Shown: positions 15,545-24,971, counted from the stretch's first letter. The stretch is DNA of 64,000 nt from an uncultured Oscillospiraceae bacterium (GCA_900540275.1 UQFO01000011.1:1-64000); one strand, 5' to 3'. Notes: a model not told the origin generated them from the sequence alone. Program-made: numbers and translations.

Positions 15545-16894
15545 TTATAAATTGCGCAGGCCCTTAGGGTACCTGTTTTTTAATACGCCGCCCGAGCATT
15601 TGCCAAAGCCTAACGTCAGGCCGCCGGTACAGACCGCCGTGTATCCCTTCAAGCCGTCCGGTACGCCTATCTCTTCCCCATGAAGGAACCGCATAACATC
15701 GGCGCCGCCGGGTGAAATCTCTATACTTCTTCGGCATTCACCGGGCGACGCCGCCATAAACGCCGCATGGGCAGGCTCCATACGCAAGCGTTTCAGCTCA
15801 CCGAGCAGTACGCCCGCACGCAGGATATAAAGCCCGTCAAAATCGGGCAGCCTGTCCGGTAAAAGATACAGCCTGTCGTTTATGAAGCGAAACCGCTCTC
15901 CAAACGGCCTGCCGGGAAAGCAGTCGTCATAAAGCTCGCTTACAAGCTTCTCCAGTTCTTTTTTTCCGCGGAACGGGGAATCATAACGGTATGGTGCGGC
16001 CGCGGTTAATTCTCCGTCTTTTTTAACCAGCCGCGCGGCAAAATGCCCTTCCCCGCCATCCATCGGCAAAATTCTCCTCGCTTTTATAAACGCAGGCCGG
16101 CCGAAGGATACGTTTGCATCTTCAAGCTCAAATTCAGGATGTTCCTTTAAAAAGGCGTCTAAAACACCTTCGTTCTCTTCCCTGGAAAACGTGCACGTAG
16201 AATATACGAGCACCCCGCCTGGCCTAAGCGCCATGGCTGCGCTGTTTAAAATAGAAAGCTGGCGCGCGGCACATGCGATTACATGCGCGCGGCTCCAGTC
16301 CTGGGCCGCGGCCTCGTCCTTGCGGAACATGCCTTCTCCCGAACACGGCGCATCGACAAGCACCTTATCAAAAAAGCCGCGCAGCTTATCACAAAGCGGC
16401 TGCGGATGGCAGGAAGACACGACCGCGTTTTTTACGCCCATACGCTCTATATTGGACAGCAGGACAGCAGCCCTGCTTTTCACCAACTCGTTCGACCATA
16501 AAAGCCCTGTATTTTGTAAGGCGGCGGCTATCTGTGTTGATTTCCCGCCAGGCGCCGCGCAAAGGTCGAGCACCCTGTCCCCTTTTTGCACGTCAAGTAT
16601 TGTAACTGCGCAGCCCGCGGACGGCTCCTGCATATAAAAAGCACCCGCGTGATGAAGCGGATGAAATCCAAGCCCTTTGGTGTCAAATGGAATATAAAAC
16701 CCATCTTTACAAAACTGGGACGGCTTTTTTTCAAATGGAAGAATTTGAAACACCCGCTCGGCATCCGTTTTCAGCGTATTGATACGAATCCCTCTATAAT
16801 AGGGTTTGCAAAGCGCGCGTTCATACGCTGGAAATTCTTCTCCCAAAAGCATCTTCATTTCTTTTATAAAGTTTTCAGGCAGCTTAACATCCAT
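15545..16894 (-). CDS. RsmF/NOL1-family rRNA cytosine-C5 methyltransferase
   Basis: SAM-dependent m5C methyltransferase of 449 residues. The SAM site DLCAAPGGKST is at 110-120. The two cysteines of the family are present: C184 in DAPCSGEGMFRK (release) and C234 in YSTCTFSREENE (nucleophile). The last 150 residues form the extra domain found in RsmF-type enzymes of Firmicutes. The ATG at 16894 is favoured (GGAG upstream) over the one five codons earlier. It shares an operon with ksgA. The exact rRNA target is not fixed by sequence. Confidence 0.9.
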   Translation of the reverse strand: MDVKLPENFIKEMKMLLGEEFPAYERALCKPYYRGIRINTLKTDAERVFQILPFEKKPSQFCKDGFYIPFDTKGLGFHPLHHAGAFYMQEPSAGCAVTILDVQKGDRVLDLCAAPGGKSTQIAAALQNTGLLWSNELVKSRAAVLLSNIERMGVKNAVVSSCHPQPLCDKLRGFFDKVLVDAPCSGEGMFRKDEAAAQDWSRAHVIACAARQLSILNSAAMALRPGGVLVYSTCTFSREENEGVLDAFLKEHPEFELEDANVSFGRPAFIKARRILPMDGGEGHFAARLVKKDGELTAAAPYRYDSPFRGKKELEKLVSELYDDCFPGRPFGERFRFINDRLYLLPDRLPDFDGLYILRAGVLLGELKRLRMEPAHAAFMAASPGECRRSIEISPGGADVMRFLHGEEIGVPDGLKGYTAVCTGGLTLGFGKCSGGVLKNRYPKGLRNL

Positions 16895-16969
16895 AAATTT
16901 CTCCGTCATAAAATTAAGAATAAAAAAAGCGGCAGCGCAAATACTAAGATTGCAAAGGGGGTGAGCTCA

Positions 16970-17179
16970 GTGGAATTCAACAACCAGAACAACAACAACA
17001 ATAACAACAATCAGAACAGAAACCAGAACAACAGCCAGAACAGCAACAATAACAATAACAACAATCAGAACAGAAACCAGAACAACAGCCAGAACAACAA
17101 CAACAATAATAATCAGAACAAAAACCAGAACAATAACAACAACCAGAACAACAATCAGAACAGGAGCTTCAACTTCTAA
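16970..17179 (+). CDS. Asn/Gln-rich low-complexity small protein
   Basis: A 69-residue protein made almost only of Asn and Gln with a few Arg, Lys and Ser, between a short head (MEFNNQN) and tail (NRSFNF). Start GTG at 16970 with AAAGGGGG seven bases upstream. It has no signal peptide, cysteines or hydrophobic core and would be disordered or amyloid-prone. Similar Asn/Gln-rich small proteins occur in clostridia, but I know no function. The strong ribosome site and the compact frame argue that it is expressed. Confidence 0.6.
   Translation: MEFNNQNNNNNNNNQNRNQNNSQNSNNNNNNNQNRNQNNSQNNNNNNNQNKNQNNNNNQNNNQNRSFNF
16979..17170 (+). repeat. Imperfect tandem repeat inside the Asn/Gln gene
   Basis: Units of about 48-54 bases starting CAGAACAGAAACCAGAACAA recur twice, then once more in degenerate form. 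They are built from CAG/AAC/AAT codons. The strand is strongly A/C-biased. Copy number is likely to vary between strains. Confidence 0.7.
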
Positions 17180-17196
17180 TCTGGCGTTTGATAATA

Positions 17197-17236
17197 CCGG
17201 ATACGAAAGACGGCAGTTACTGCCTTTCGTGTCCGG
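17197..17236 (+). terminator. Hairpin after the Asn/Gln gene
   Basis: CCGGATACGAAAG pairs with CTTTCGTGTCCGG (one wobble), then a two-base bulge and GGCAG/CTGCC. The T-run behind is poor (TTACATATATTTG), so it is a weak terminator or an RNA-stabilising stem. From 17237 to 17379 nothing else is seen. Confidence 0.6.
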
Positions 17237-17379
17237 TTACATATATTTGTGCTGCAGCAAAAGTGTGATACTTTTTAGAGCTTCAAGGATTATTTTTGAG
17301 TAATGCGAATGAAAGCGGTGATGGCAAATATGTAATATACCGAACCGCTTTCGAGAAGCAGTACAAAAAACCAAGGAAA

Positions 17380-18054
17380 TCAGTAGCCCAGTGTTTCGCC
17401 TATGATGATGACCCTTATCCTCCCCTTATGCCGCTGCTGCGCGCTTACCACATAATTGCAGCATACGCGGCCGTCCATATGGCAGCCGTCGCATAGAAAG
17501 GAGCCGTGCTTTTTTAAAGATACGCACTCCCCTGTTTCGCGGCAGCCGGCGTCCATATCGAGGCGCACGGTGTTTGCGGGCGCGGCCTCACGCTTGACGC
17601 GCACAATTGCCTCGTCGATGTTACGGACAATCTTATTATACCCCGCGATGATATAAACGTGCTTCGGCCCGTAAAGAATCGCGGAAACACGGTTGCTGTT
17701 CCCGTCCACATTATAAAGCTCGCCGTTTTCCGTAATGGCGTTAGAGCTGCAGAAATAAGCGTCGGCGCTGTAGGTGTCGCGGTACACCTGCTCAATTTCT
17801 TCCTTTGTAATGCCCTGCCTGCCCCGGTCGAGATACTGGTAACGGCCGCTTTTAAGCAGCTCGAGCATACCCGCCTGCTTGAGCGTCACGGAGCCGCCGC
17901 TGCCGGCAACCGCTCCCTGCGGAAGCATTGCCGCCACCAAGGCGCAGGCGTCCTTCGCCGTGCCGCAGTAATAAGCGTCCATATTGTTGCGCTTGAGGTT
18001 CTCTATCGTCTTTTGAATGCGCTTCTCAATAATCTCCCTTTTTATTTCCTGCAT
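17380..18054 (-). CDS. LUD-domain (LutC/DUF162-like) protein
   Basis: A 224-residue protein of the LUD family found in lactate-utilisation proteins. Hallmarks are AVAGSGGSVTLKQAGMLELL, the YFCSSNAITENGELYNVDGN block and RVSAILYGPKHVYIIAGYNK. Unlike LutC it ends in a cysteine cluster (GCRETGEC, FLCDGCHMDGRVCC), probably a metal site. Single-gene LUD proteins of this type are common in Clostridia and their substrate is unsettled; a lactate role is not supported by neighbours here. A TATAAT at 18086-18091 (minus) may be its -10. Confidence 0.8.
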   Translation of the reverse strand: MQEIKREIIEKRIQKTIENLKRNNMDAYYCGTAKDACALVAAMLPQGAVAGSGGSVTLKQAGMLELLKSGRYQYLDRGRQGITKEEIEQVYRDTYSADAYFCSSNAITENGELYNVDGNSNRVSAILYGPKHVYIIAGYNKIVRNIDEAIVRVKREAAPANTVRLDMDAGCRETGECVSLKKHGSFLCDGCHMDGRVCCNYVVSAQQRHKGRIRVIIIGETLGY

Positions 18055-18227
18055 ATCGATTCCTCCAGCCGAAAAAGTTAACTTTATTATACTATGTTTT
18101 ATCTTATTTTAAAAGAGTGAAAGTAAAACGAAGGGGGTTTCCCCCGTGGATTCTCTTAAACGAACGGAAATGTGCCTGTTTTTCCTTCGGTTTGTGTGCA
18201 TGAACGGCGATTTATCGGCAAAAAATA

Positions 18228-18256
18228 TTGAAAGCAAAGCCAATTAATGGTATAAT
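18228..18256 (+). promoter_or_regulatory. Promoter of aspS-gatCAB
   Basis: TTGAAA, 17 bases, TATAAT, with a leader of about 40 bases. No T-box is visible in it. Confidence 0.8.
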
Positions 18257-18303
18257 AACAAAATCATGTAAACACACTATTCATTTGAAAGGATTCGTAT
18301 AGA

Positions 18304-20055
18304 ATGATGACAGTTGCAAACAAATACCGCACCCACCTGTGCGGTGAGCTCAGGGAGTCTGACCTCGGGAAAGACGTGAGGGTTTCCGGCTGGGTGGAAA
18401 ATATCCGCGACCACGGCGGCGTCATGTTTCTTGACGTGCGCGACCAGTACGGCGTGGTGCAGGTCGTCGTCCATGACCAGACGCTGCTTCAGGACGTTAA
18501 TAAGGAATGCTCCGTTACCATCAGCGGCAAGGTCGTCCAAAGGGACGAAGAGACATATAACCCGAAAATCGCAACCGGCACGGTGGAAATCGTGACCGAA
18601 AGCCTCGAGGTCCTGGGTAAATGCAAAAACACCCTGCCCTTTGAGGTCATGAGCTCCACGGAAACGAAAGAGGATGTACGCCTCAAGTACCGTTTCCTTG
18701 ATTTGCGAAATAAAAAGGTACACGACCATATCCTTCTGCGCAGCGAGGTCATCGCGTTTTTGCGCGGCAAAATGCAGGAGCTGGGCTTTACGGAAATCAA
18801 CACGCCCATCCTGTCCGCCAGCTCGCCGGAGGGCGCGCGCGATTACCTGATTCCCAGCCGCAAGCACAAGGGCAGGTTTTATGCCCTTCCTCAGGCGCCG
18901 CAGATTTTCAAGCAGCTTTTGATGGTTTCGGGCTTTGATAAATATTTCCAGATAGCGCCTTGCTTCCGCGATGAGGACGCAAGGGCCGACCGCTCACCAG
19001 GTGAGTTTTACCAGCTCGATTTCGAGATGGCGTTCGCAACCCAGGAGGACGTTTTCGCCATAGCGGAGGAGGTTTTATACGAAACCTTCCAGAGGTTTAC
19101 AGACAAAACGGTTTCAAAGCCGCCGTTTAGGCGCATCCCCTACAGGGAAGCGATGCTCACCTATGGCTCCGACAAGCCGGATTTGCGCAACCCGCTCATT
19201 ATTAAAGATATCAGCGGCATGTTTATAGAAACGGACTTCGGCCCCTTCCGCAAAAAAACGGTTCGCTCCATCAACGTACCAAATGCCGCCGCCCAGTCGA
19301 AAACATGGTTTAAGAAGATGGAGGAGTTCGCGCTTTCCATCGGCATGAAGGGCTTAGGATACGTCAAGGTGCGCGACGACATGACGTTCGACGGGCCAAT
19401 CGACAAGTTCTTAAAGGAAGGCGACCGTGAAAAGCTGATTGAGCTAAACGGCTCAAAGGCAGGCGACGTAATTTACTTTATCGCTGACAGCAAGGACGCT
19501 GCGCCGAAGCTTGCGGGCCAAATCCGCACAGAGGTCGCAAAACGCTTAAACCTCATCGACGAAAGCCGCTTTGAGCTTTGCTTTATCGTCGATTTCCCGA
19601 TGTACGAGCACGACGAGGACACCGGAGCGCTGATTTTCACACACAACCCGTTCTCCATGCCGCAGGGCGGTATGGACGCGCTTGAAAACCAGGAGCCGAC
19701 GGAAATCCTTGCCTATCAGTACGACATCGTCTGCAACGGCGTGGAGCTTTCCTCCGGCGCGGTGCGCAACCATGACCTTGAGATTATGATAAAGGCGTTC
19801 TCCCTTGCGGGCTACAGCGAAGAAGAGCTTTCGGAAAAGTTCACCGCCCTGTATAACGCCTTCCAGTACGGCGCGCCGCCGCACGCGGGCATGGCGCCAG
19901 GTATCGACAGGATGCTGATGCTCCTTACCGGGGAAGAGAATATCCGCGAGGTAATTGCATTCCCGATGAACAGCAACGCGCAGGACGTTTTGCTCGGCGC
20001 GCCTAATGAGGTAAGCGAGCAGCAGCTGCGCGAGGTGCACATCAAGCTGCGCTAA
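18304..20055 (+). CDS. aspS: Aspartyl-tRNA synthetase
   Basis: Class II synthetase of 583 residues, bacterial type. An OB-fold anticodon-binding domain (about 15-105) begins CGELRESDLGKDVRVSGWVE. Motif 2 is around FRDEDARADR and motif 3 around GMAPGIDRMLMLL. The bacterial GAD insert lies between motifs 2 and 3. Because GatCAB follows in the same unit, the enzyme is probably non-discriminating and also charges tRNA-Asn with Asp for later amidation; this is inferred from context, not shown by residues. GAAAGGA lies ten bases before the start. Confidence 0.95.
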   Translation: MMTVANKYRTHLCGELRESDLGKDVRVSGWVENIRDHGGVMFLDVRDQYGVVQVVVHDQTLLQDVNKECSVTISGKVVQRDEETYNPKIATGTVEIVTESLEVLGKCKNTLPFEVMSSTETKEDVRLKYRFLDLRNKKVHDHILLRSEVIAFLRGKMQELGFTEINTPILSASSPEGARDYLIPSRKHKGRFYALPQAPQIFKQLLMVSGFDKYFQIAPCFRDEDARADRSPGEFYQLDFEMAFATQEDVFAIAEEVLYETFQRFTDKTVSKPPFRRIPYREAMLTYGSDKPDLRNPLIIKDISGMFIETDFGPFRKKTVRSINVPNAAAQSKTWFKKMEEFALSIGMKGLGYVKVRDDMTFDGPIDKFLKEGDREKLIELNGSKAGDVIYFIADSKDAAPKLAGQIRTEVAKRLNLIDESRFELCFIVDFPMYEHDEDTGALIFTHNPFSMPQGGMDALENQEPTEILAYQYDIVCNGVELSSGAVRNHDLEIMIKAFSLAGYSEEELSEKFTALYNAFQYGAPPHAGMAPGIDRMLMLLTGEENIREVIAFPMNSNAQDVLLGAPNEVSEQQLREVHIKLR

Positions 20056-20069
20056 CCAATAAACATTCT

Positions 20070-20100
20070 GGCCGCGTTTGGGCTTTCAGCTTGCGCGGCC
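20070..20100 (+). other. Stem-loop between aspS and gatC
   Basis: GGCCGCG and CGCGGCC around a 17-base loop, without a T-run. It may adjust the ratio of aspS to gat expression rather than end transcription. Confidence 0.4.
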
Positions 20101-20132
20101 GTCCCTATATCTCCATGAAAGGAATGAGGCAT

Positions 20133-20414
20133 ATGGTCACACATGAGGACGTCATCCAGATTGCGCGCCTGGCAAAGCTCTCCATACCGGAGGACGGGCT
20201 TGACGCGCTGACAAAGGACATGGCGGACATTATCAAATTCGCCGATACCATCAACAACGCTTCCGAAGAAGGCGAGGATTTTGACAACATCAATCACCTT
20301 TCCAATGTGTTCCGTGAGGACGAGGTAGTCCCATCCTACGACAGCGAAGAAATTTTATGTAACGCAAACGACAAAGAGGACGGGCACTTCCTTGTGAAAA
20401 AACGCGTACTTTAA
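20133..20414 (+). CDS. gatC: Asp/Glu-tRNA amidotransferase subunit C
   Basis: Structural subunit of 93 residues that clamps GatA to GatB. The family opening (VTHEDVIQIARLAKLSI) and the NVFREDEV segment are present. The start at 20133 has AAAGGA nine bases upstream; longer frames overlap the intergenic stem-loop. It is 18 bases before gatA. Confidence 0.9.
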   Translation: MVTHEDVIQIARLAKLSIPEDGLDALTKDMADIIKFADTINNASEEGEDFDNINHLSNVFREDEVVPSYDSEEILCNANDKEDGHFLVKKRVL

Positions 20415-20432
20415 AGGAAAGGATTGATTCCC

Positions 20433-21893
20433 ATGGGCAAAATAGCAGAAACCGGCAGGCTGCTGCTCGAAAAAGAACTTTCGTGCACGGAACTGACGCA
20501 ACAATATTTAAGCCAGATTGAAGCCGTAAACCAAGATTTAAACGCATATGTTACGGTCACGCCGGAAACAGCGCTGGAAACGGCGAAAAAGGTCGATAAA
20601 AAAATTGCGGCGGGCGAAGCGCTTTCCCCGCTCGAGGGTATCCCGATGACCCTGAAGGACAACATCTCCACCAAGGGGATTGAGACGACCTGCTGCTCCA
20701 ACATATTAAAGGGCTACAAGCCCATCTATAACGCGACCGTCTGGAATATTTTAAAGGAGCAGAACGCCGTTCTGCTCGGTAAGACAAACATGGACGAATT
20801 TGCCATGGGCTCCTCCTGTGAAACGTCCTGCTTCGGCGGCGCGCGCAACCCGCACAATTTAAACCACGTTGCGGGCGGCAGCTCCGGCGGCGTAGCCTCG
20901 GCGGTCGGCGGCAACATTGCCGTATACGGCCTGGGTTCCGACACGGGCGGCTCCATCCGCCAGCCCGCAAGCTTCTGCGGTATCGTCGGCATGAAGCCGA
21001 CCTACGGCGCGGTTTCCCGTTTTGGCCTGATTGCGTACGCCTCTTCCCTCGACCAAATAGGCCCTGTCACCACCAGCGTGGAAGACGCGGCGCTCGTATA
21101 CGACGCGATTTCACTCTACGATAAAAAGGATTCCACCTCGCAGGGCAGAAAAGGCGCGCCTTGCGCGGACACGCTCAAAAACGATATCAAGGGCATGAAA
21201 ATAGGCATTGCGCGCGAATACATGGACGGCGTGCGCGACGATGTACGCAAAGCAATTGAGGACGCAGTCAAGGTGTACGAATCGCTCGGCGCCGAAATTG
21301 TTTACTTCGATTTACCCGCGCTTAAATACGCGCTGCCTGTATACTATATCCTCGCCTGCGCGGAGGCTTCCTCCAACCTCGGGCGGTATGACGGCATACG
21401 CTACGGCTACAAAACGCCGAAATATATGGACGTAAACGACATGATATGCAAAACGCGCAGCGAGGGCTTCGGCAAAGAGGTCCAGCGCCGGATTCTGCTC
21501 GGCACGTATGTTTTGAGCGCCGGCTATTACGATGCGTATTATAAAAAGGCGCAGAATCTGCGCGGTTCTATTGTAAAAGCATTCCAGAGGGCGTTTGAGC
21601 AGTGCGATATAATCCTGGCGCCAACCGTGCCGATGACCGCGTTTGAATGCGGCAAGGCCGTAAGCGACCCCATCGAGACGTACCTGACCGATATCTGCAC
21701 CGTTCCAATCAACATCGCGGGGCTTCCCGCCGTGTCCGTCCCCTGTGGCTTTAACGCGAAGGGTATGCCCATCGGCATGCAGGTCATCGGCAACAGCTTC
21801 TGTGAGAGCACGGTATTAAACGCCGCATGGCAGTATGAAAACGCCGCGCGCGGCGCGGTGTTCAAATCCGCGGAAATGGGGGTACGGCTATGA
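20433..21893 (+). CDS. gatA: Asp/Glu-tRNA amidotransferase subunit A
   Basis: Amidase-signature subunit of 486 residues that releases ammonia from glutamine. The catalytic Ser-cisSer-Lys set is visible: K75 in LKDNIS, S150 in the GGSSGG loop and S174 in GSDTGGSIRQP. The ATG at 20433 has AAGGA at proper spacing; a TTG three codons earlier is less likely. Its stop overlaps the gatB start (ATGA). Confidence 0.95.
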   Translation: MGKIAETGRLLLEKELSCTELTQQYLSQIEAVNQDLNAYVTVTPETALETAKKVDKKIAAGEALSPLEGIPMTLKDNISTKGIETTCCSNILKGYKPIYNATVWNILKEQNAVLLGKTNMDEFAMGSSCETSCFGGARNPHNLNHVAGGSSGGVASAVGGNIAVYGLGSDTGGSIRQPASFCGIVGMKPTYGAVSRFGLIAYASSLDQIGPVTTSVEDAALVYDAISLYDKKDSTSQGRKGAPCADTLKNDIKGMKIGIAREYMDGVRDDVRKAIEDAVKVYESLGAEIVYFDLPALKYALPVYYILACAEASSNLGRYDGIRYGYKTPKYMDVNDMICKTRSEGFGKEVQRRILLGTYVLSAGYYDAYYKKAQNLRGSIVKAFQRAFEQCDIILAPTVPMTAFECGKAVSDPIETYLTDICTVPINIAGLPAVSVPCGFNAKGMPIGMQVIGNSFCESTVLNAAWQYENAARGAVFKSAEMGVRL

Positions 21894-23302
21894 AATACGA
21901 AATGGTAGCGGGGCTCGAAACCCACATCGAGCTTTCAACGAATACGAAAATTTTCTGCGGCTGCACCACGCAGTTCGGCGGAGAGCCAAACACGCATTGC
22001 TGCCCCGTATGCATCGGGCTGCCGGGCACGCTCCCAAAGCTCAACCGGCAGGTGGTCAATTACGCCATTATGGCGGGCCTTGCCACAAACTGCGAGATTG
22101 CGCGCATTTCCAAAATGGACCGTAAGAACTATTGCTACCCGGACTTGCCCAAGGCGTACCAGATTTCCCAGTACGATATGCCGTTGTGCTTAAACGGCTA
22201 TGTCGAGCTTTCTAACGGCAGGAAAATCAGGCTTACGAGAATCCACATCGAGGAAGACGCGGGCAAGCTTATCCACAGCCACGGCGACACTTATGTCGAC
22301 TACAACCGCGGCGGCGTTCCGCTGATAGAAATTGTCAGCGAGCCGGACATCCGCAGCATTGAAGAGGCTAAGGAATATGTGGAAAAGCTCCAGCTTATTA
22401 TGAAATACATCGGTATTTCCGACTGCAAAATGCAGGAGGGCTCCATGCGCTGCGACGTCAACATTTCGGTGCGCCCTGAGGGCAGCGATAAGCTGGGGAC
22501 GCGCACGGAAATCAAAAACATGAACTCTATCACCTTTATGGCTAAGGCTATGGAATATGAATTCTCCCGCCAGGTCGATTTGATAGAAAACGGCGGGCAG
22601 GTCGTACAGGAGACGCTTCGCTACGACGAGGTGACCGACACGACCTCCAGCATGCGCGGCAAAGAGGACGCGCACGACTACCGCTATTTCAGGGAGCCTG
22701 ACCTTGTCACCATCCACGTGACGGATGAAGAGGTCGAAGCATTGAAAAGAGAGCTGCCCGAGCTGCCGGGGGCCAAGCTCACGCGTTACACCGAAGAGCT
22801 GGAAATCCCGCGGGCGGACGCACAGCTCCTTACAAAGTACAGGAACGTCGCCGAATACTTTGAACAGGCAAGCGAAGGCACGAAAAATCCGCGCACGGCC
22901 GCAAATTTCATCATTGGCCAGGTATTCCGCCGTATGGAAAACGACAGCGCGAAAGAGGAATTTCATGTTTCTGTTTCCGCTGAAAATTTAAACGAGCTGA
23001 TACGAATGCTCGACGACGGAAAAATCAAGATGAACCTCGCTAAGACGACGCTCGAAAAGATGCTCGATACCGGCAAAAAGGCTTCTGAGCTTATCTCGGA
23101 AAGCGACATGGGCGGCCTTGACGATGAGGCGCTCACCGCGCTTTGCAGGCAGGCCATTGAGCAAAACCAGAACGCCGTAAACGACATCAAAAATGGAAAA
23201 CAAAAGGCAATGGGCGCGCTGCTCGGGTTTATTATGAAGCAAAGCCGCGGCAAGGCGGACGCTTCAGCCGCGCAAAACAAGCTCAAAGAATTGATTGGCT
23301 GA
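21890..23302 (+). CDS. gatB: Asp/Glu-tRNA amidotransferase subunit B
   Basis: Kinase/transamidase subunit of 470 residues that activates Asp or Glu on tRNA with ATP and amidates it. Typical blocks are MVAGLETHIELST, the zinc-type cysteines in CGCTTQFG and CCPVCIGLPG, KMDRKNYCYPDLPKAYQISQ, and a C-terminal YqeY-like tail (about 325-470). It is the last gene of the aspS-gatCAB unit. Confidence 0.95.
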   Translation: MKYEMVAGLETHIELSTNTKIFCGCTTQFGGEPNTHCCPVCIGLPGTLPKLNRQVVNYAIMAGLATNCEIARISKMDRKNYCYPDLPKAYQISQYDMPLCLNGYVELSNGRKIRLTRIHIEEDAGKLIHSHGDTYVDYNRGGVPLIEIVSEPDIRSIEEAKEYVEKLQLIMKYIGISDCKMQEGSMRCDVNISVRPEGSDKLGTRTEIKNMNSITFMAKAMEYEFSRQVDLIENGGQVVQETLRYDEVTDTTSSMRGKEDAHDYRYFREPDLVTIHVTDEEVEALKRELPELPGAKLTRYTEELEIPRADAQLLTKYRNVAEYFEQASEGTKNPRTAANFIIGQVFRRMENDSAKEEFHVSVSAENLNELIRMLDDGKIKMNLAKTTLEKMLDTGKKASELISESDMGGLDDEALTALCRQAIEQNQNAVNDIKNGKQKAMGALLGFIMKQSRGKADASAAQNKLKELIG

Positions 23303-23317
23303 TTGCTATTATACAAC

Positions 23318-23358
23318 AAGAGCCGGAGAAACCAATTTGTTTCTCCGGCTCTTTCTTT
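23318..23358 (+). terminator. Terminator of aspS-gatCAB
   Basis: Fifteen-base perfect stem, AAGAGCCGGAGAAAC and its complement, with a six-base loop, then TTTCTTT. Confidence 0.95.
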
Positions 23359-23565
23359 AATCATTTCACAAAATTTTTTTCAAAGAAAGGTAAGGCAATA
23401 AAAAACAGTGGCCTTTGCAGCTGATTACGATGCTTCTATAAGCTGAAAAGCGCATAGTTACTGGGTTTCTAATAGAATAAGCCTATATGTTAAGCGGCAA
23501 TGTTGTCCAAATGAACAATAGGAGTTATGGACGGCGGCATGGAGCTATGATACGAAATGAGTTGT

Positions 23566-23594
23566 TTGACATTTCCACACCCTGATATTAGAAT
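23566..23594 (+). promoter_or_regulatory. Promoter of the GrpB-family gene
   Basis: TTGACA, 17 bases, TAGAAT, giving a leader of about 80 bases. The stretch 23359-23565 holds no gene I can support. Confidence 0.65.
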
Positions 23595-23679
23595 GTAAAA
23601 GTTAAGTTACGCTTGGTCCATGGCGGATAAGACGTATTCGGCAAATTTTGATTTGCATAGATGAAAGGCGGCGCAAACG

Positions 23680-24261
23680 ATGGGGCAGGAAAAGAAAAAG
23701 AAATTATCTGATATGACGCTTGAAGAATTGTGGCAGTTATTCCCTATCCAGTTGACTGCGCATAATGAAATATGGCAGGATTACTACGAGAAAATGAAGA
23801 AAAGCGTAGAGCAAGCTCTTTCTGATTGCTCTATTGTCCGAATAAGTCATATTGGCAGCACCGCTATCAATGGTATATGGGCAAAGCCGATTGTGGATAT
23901 TCTGGTAGAAATTGAAGAAAATGAGGATATAAAAAAAGCGGCGGCTTTCATACAGAGTATAGGCTTTATCCCGATGAGTACAGGGCCAAACCGGATTTCA
24001 CTTAATTTGGGATATACAGAAAAAGGATTTGCGGAAAAGGTGTATCATTTACATATTCGCCGCAAGGGCGATAATGACGAACTCTATTTCAGAGATTACC
24101 TGAACGAGTTCCCGGAAACAGCAAAGTTATATGAACAGCTCAAGCTTAGTTTGTGGAAACAATATGAGCATAACCGTGACGGATATACAAATGCGAAAAC
24201 CAAGTTCGTGAATAAATATACAGAGGAAGCAAAGGCAAAGTATTTGGACAGATATAATTAA
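23680..24261 (+). CDS. GrpB-family (UPF0157) nucleotidyltransferase-like protein
   Basis: A 193-residue member of the GrpB family, which has a nucleotidyltransferase-like fold. The signature RISHIGSTAINGIWAKPIVD (about 50-70) carries the GS and the D-x-hydrophobic pair of that fold. The substrate is unknown; relatives often accompany resistance or methyltransferase genes in accessory DNA. Its codon use is AT-richer than the surrounding core genes, and the next frame is a truncated gene, so this stretch looks acquired. The ribosome site is weak (AAAGGCGG). Confidence 0.75.
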   Translation: MGQEKKKKLSDMTLEELWQLFPIQLTAHNEIWQDYYEKMKKSVEQALSDCSIVRISHIGSTAINGIWAKPIVDILVEIEENEDIKKAAAFIQSIGFIPMSTGPNRISLNLGYTEKGFAEKVYHLHIRRKGDNDELYFRDYLNEFPETAKLYEQLKLSLWKQYEHNRDGYTNAKTKFVNKYTEEAKAKYLDRYN

Positions 24262-24290
24262 ACCGGAAGATTCAGGTAGGTATTGAAGCT

Positions 24291-24614
24291 TTGATTTCTG
24301 TTATAAGCAAAATTTCGCCAAAAGGGAGCACAATCATATTCGATTACCCGGACGAGAACAGCTATACTGATAAAGCGGGAGAACTCGCAAAAAAGCAATC
24401 TATGTTGGCTGGTGCGGCAAATGAAAAAATGTTGGGAAGCTATTCCCGTTTAGACATGGAGCAATTGCTCTCCGACCATGATTTTCTGATATATGAGCAC
24501 TTAACCCCGCAGGAAATGGCCGGGCAATATTTTGAGAATTATAACAAGGCAAATCCTTGGAATAGGATGGCCGCGTCTGATAATGTGAATTATTGCCTTG
24601 CGGTTAGAAAATGA
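24291..24614 (+). pseudogene. 3' fragment of a class I SAM methyltransferase
   Basis: The frame encodes about 107 residues matching only the C-terminal half of leucine-carboxylmethyltransferase-like (PF04072-type) enzymes: SPKGSTIIFDYPDEN, the MLAGAANEKMLGSYSR helix, FLIYEHLTPQEM and the closing DNVNYCLAVRK. The N-terminal half with the SAM-binding loop is missing. Only 29 bases separate it from the GrpB gene, there is no good ribosome site, and similar codons continue in frame just upstream. I read it as a decayed gene; a short functional remnant is unlikely. Confidence 0.65.
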
Positions 24615-24909
24615 GCCTTTGCCCTGTAAATTTCTATTTGCCGGGGTGATTTTTTATCTGCGCCCTCTTTAAAAATACCGGTAATACAATAGTACTTTGC
24701 GTGTACACACCATTCAAATCGATTGTCGTGGAACACGTCTCACTTTCTCCTGTGAACGCGGCTGTGATTCTTTTAGCAGCAAAGACTATAAAGCTTTGTT
24801 GCCTTCTTGCCAATGTTCAGACAGCGGGTAGCCTTTTGCCTGTTTCCACTCCGGTGAAAAGAACTCCTTACATTTCGTAAGAATTCCATTATATTTTACT
24901 TTTTCTCAC

Positions 24910-24938
24910 TTTACTTCGCTTTTGAATCACGATATAAT
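24910..24938 (+). promoter_or_regulatory. Promoter of the zinc-ribbon gene
   Basis: TTTACT, 17 bases, TATAAT. The 290 bases before it (24615-24909) show no gene, RNA motif or repeat that I can recognise. Confidence 0.6.
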
Positions 24939-24971
24939 GAAATACAGAGAATCATCATTGGAGGTAACAAT

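Noticed and set aside
17296..17496. Plus-strand gene overlapping the LUD gene 3' end
   Set aside because: No ribosome site, and the overlapping minus-strand frame has clear family motifs.
18055..18303. T-box leader before aspS
   Set aside because: The leader is about 40 bases and lacks a T-box sequence or antiterminator stem.
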